A stretch of DNA of 16,402 bases from Blastocladiella britannica (lineage: Eukaryota > Blastocladiomycota > Blastocladiomycetes > Blastocladiales > Blastocladiaceae): contig MU624948.1 in assembly GCA_025349905.2 (NCBI GenBank), forward strand, positions 1-16,402, written 5' to 3'. This document shows, piece after piece, positions 14,844 to 16,402 of this stretch. The notes beneath the pieces are model-generated. The model worked only from the letters and a program-made list of their open reading frames with translations, was not told the origin of the DNA and made no database searches. Positions within the stretch are counted from its first letter, which is position 1. Each line of letters begins with the position of its first letter. The position numbers were made by a program, and so were the translations under genes.

Positions 14844-16289
14844 TTAATCGCGCCAATGTTTCTCGCGGCCACTCCGCTTTTCTTGTTGTGGCCGTTTCGA
14901 GTCCGCTTGCACTTGCCCCCCCGCAGTGGGTAAAGTGCTCTCGCCTCCAACCGCATTCCACAGATCCTTGGGCGGCGCGCGCGGATCAAGCACAATGTAC
15001 CCGTCGTCCTCAATGACCTTGCCGCGGGTGACGTCCTTGCCCAAATGATCTTTCCCAAATTGCAGCCGGTGGTCCATCCATCCGTCGTCGCCGACGCGAT
15101 CGGCGCCGCTGGCGTCGCTGGTCGGCGCGCACGACAGGCAGCCGGGAACAGAGTGCAAGAAGCACGGCGGGCCGAGCTCCGACGAGTCCGGTGCGCCGGA
15201 AGATGCGTGGTGCGATCCAAGCTTGGATCGGAATGACAGAAGAGATGCCAGCACATCACCGGTCTTTCCATTACCACCAGCGGCGGCAGTACCAGGTCGT
15301 GTGCGCGACTTGGCGCCAGCGATCTGCGCATCGCGTTCTTGTTTCCATAACGGCACCGTGGGCTTTTTCTTGGTGGCGGATTTGGGCGCGGCGGCTGCTT
15401 TTGTGGGAGCAGACGCAGGTGGTGGCGGCGCAATGGCGGGTGGTGGATGTGGTGTTGGTGTTGCCATCCTTGCCTTCTGATCCGCGATCAAAGGCTTTGC
15501 GGGGGACACTGGGCGCTTGGCAGGCACATGTGGTTCCGCAACTGCAGACGGTCCATTTGAAGAGGTAGAGGTAGAAGCAGGCTCCTCAGCACGCGCGCGC
15601 TTGGGCGCCGGACGTTCCAAATGCTCCGTCTCCTCGTCTCCAAACGACAAGAGTGCCAGGGACCGCTTGGACGGTTTTTTCGCGATCTTGGCGAGCGCAT
15701 GCGGCGTCCGGTTCGCAGCAGTATTAGCAGCAGAGGAAGATACGGGCCGGCGCTTTGTTGTGGACGCGAGGTCGCGCGGAACCATGTCCTCGAACGGGTT
15801 ATCGACCACGTCCGCCGACTGAATGGTGACCAGGACCAGTGGCCGCTCGTTGGCGTCGATCGGCGACGACGCCATGTCCAGTACGTTGTACAGGGTATCG
15901 CCCACGACTTTGCCAAAGATCGAGTGCCGCCCCTGCAGCTCCGGGGTCTTGTCGAGCGTAATAAAGAACTGCGAGTGGCCGTCAGCCAACGCGCACAGCC
16001 CGCGCCGCCCAAACGACAGCCGCTGGTGCTTTTCGACGGGGAGTTTGCTGCCCGTGTACGACTCGCCGCCGTGACCCGTGCCGGTCGGGTCGCCGCCCTG
16101 CATGATAAAGTTGGGCACCAGCCGGTGGAACGGGGACCCGTCATAGTAGCCGTCGAGGCACAACTGCACGAAATTGCGCGTCGCGAGTGGGCACTCTTTA
16201 GGCCACAGCTCAATATCGATGGCGCCCTTGGTCGTGTGCAGGACCACCTTACCGCGGGTTGCTGGCTCGAGAATATACGCTTGCGACAT
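14844..16289 (-). CDS. CWC27: CWC27-type spliceosomal cyclophilin
   Basis: The 481-residue protein is encoded in one exon. CWC27 is a nuclear cyclophilin-domain protein of the activated spliceosome, working with CWC22 and EIF4A3. The N-terminus (residues 1-40: QAYILEPATRGKVVLHTT, then GAIDIELWPKECPLATRNF) matches CWC27 rather than cyclophilin A. The cyclophilin domain spans about 12-175. H55, R56, F61 and Q64 are kept (FHRLVPNFIMQGGDPTGTG). The usual active-site Trp is Glu117, as in CWC27 of other species. The loop that normally reads like ANAGSHDNGSQFF is ALADGHSQFF, about five residues shorter. The central part (about 180-370) is Lys/Ala/Pro-rich and disordered. LASLLSFRSKLG and GWMDHRLQF (403-411), followed by YIVLDPRA, match the C-terminal CWC27 signatures, so the protein is full length. 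Start context on the minus strand is ATACAAATG. Peptidyl-prolyl isomerase activity is probably weak or absent; the role is more likely protein binding. Confidence 0.95.
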   Translation of the reverse strand: MSQAYILEPATRGKVVLHTTKGAIDIELWPKECPLATRNFVQLCLDGYYDGSPFHRLVPNFIMQGGDPTGTGHGGESYTGSKLPVEKHQRLSFGRRGLCALADGHSQFFITLDKTPELQGRHSIFGKVVGDTLYNVLDMASSPIDANERPLVLVTIQSADVVDNPFEDMVPRDLASTTKRRPVSSSAANTAANRTPHALAKIAKKPSKRSLALLSFGDEETEHLERPAPKRARAEEPASTSTSSNGPSAVAEPHVPAKRPVSPAKPLIADQKARMATPTPHPPPAIAPPPPASAPTKAAAAPKSATKKKPTVPLWKQERDAQIAGAKSRTRPGTAAAGGNGKTGDVLASLLSFRSKLGSHHASSGAPDSSELGPPCFLHSVPGCLSCAPTSDASGADRVGDDGWMDHRLQFGKDHLGKDVTRGKVIEDDGYIVLDPRAPPKDLWNAVGGESTLPTAGGQVQADSKRPQQEKRSGREKHWRD

Positions 16290-16402
16290 TTGTATAATTT
16301 TTTAAGAACACGGCTGCCCAATGAACACACGTGAACTCCCCGGAGCTTAACTGAGCTTGTAATCTCAGGGGAAAAAACAAAGAGCGGGATCTTGGACAAG
16401 TT
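16290..16402 (-). promoter_or_regulatory. Upstream region of CWC27 at the right edge
   Basis: The 113 bp upstream of CWC27 hold no convincing gene. On the minus strand the leader before the ATG is A/T-rich (TTCTTAAAAAATTATAC). A CACGTG E-box palindrome lies at 16328-16333, about 40 bp from the start codon. A nested inverted repeat (TCCC...GGGA at 16337-16340 and 16369-16372, CTGAG...CTCAG at 16351-16355 and 16364-16368) follows. A divergent gene may begin just outside the window. Confidence 0.4.

Noticed and set aside
1..16402. CRISPR array, rRNA, tRNA, transposase, phage or toxin genes
   Set aside because: I found no regularly spaced repeats, no cloverleaf-like sequence and no protein matching these classes in any frame I read.

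Overview
The window is nuclear DNA from a compact, GC-rich eukaryote. Short GT-AG introns (mostly 58-72 nt) interrupt some genes, start codons sit in A-rich contexts, and the proteins are eukaryotic: F-box, WW domain, arrestin fold, a mitochondrial presequence and a spliceosomal cyclophilin. Gaps between same-strand genes are as small as 38 bp, and one convergent pair of stop codons is 25 bp apart. The protein set would fit a fungus or another unicellular opisthokont, but the sequence alone does not settle the lineage. I see no prokaryotic, viral, transposon, CRISPR, rRNA or tRNA signature.

Layout, left to right. 110-2683 (+) is a lower-GC block. It begins with a clear F-box motif and ends in an acidic, Tyr/Glu-rich tail. 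Its coding potential moves between all three frames; some moves fit introns, but one near position 800 does not, so the gene may be damaged. 2771-3601 (+) is a small WW-domain protein. 3681-6599 (+) is an alpha-arrestin-like protein with long disordered inserts. 6943-10302 (+) is a 1119-residue protein with a mitochondrial targeting sequence and a DEDD 3'-5' exonuclease-like domain that has lost several catalytic residues. 10466-13360 (+) is a five-exon gene for an 876-residue protein that I cannot assign. 13399-14818 (+) is S-adenosylhomocysteine hydrolase in three exons. 14844-16289 (-) is the spliceosomal cyclophilin CWC27.

The genes do not form one pathway. SAHH (methyl cycle) and CWC27 (splicing) are housekeeping genes. 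The WW protein lies directly upstream of the arrestin, which carries two LPxY motifs, so a WW-ligand relation is possible but unproven. The best candidates for something new are the mitochondrial pseudo-exonuclease with its uncharacterised 640-residue C-terminal part, and the unassigned 876-residue protein.
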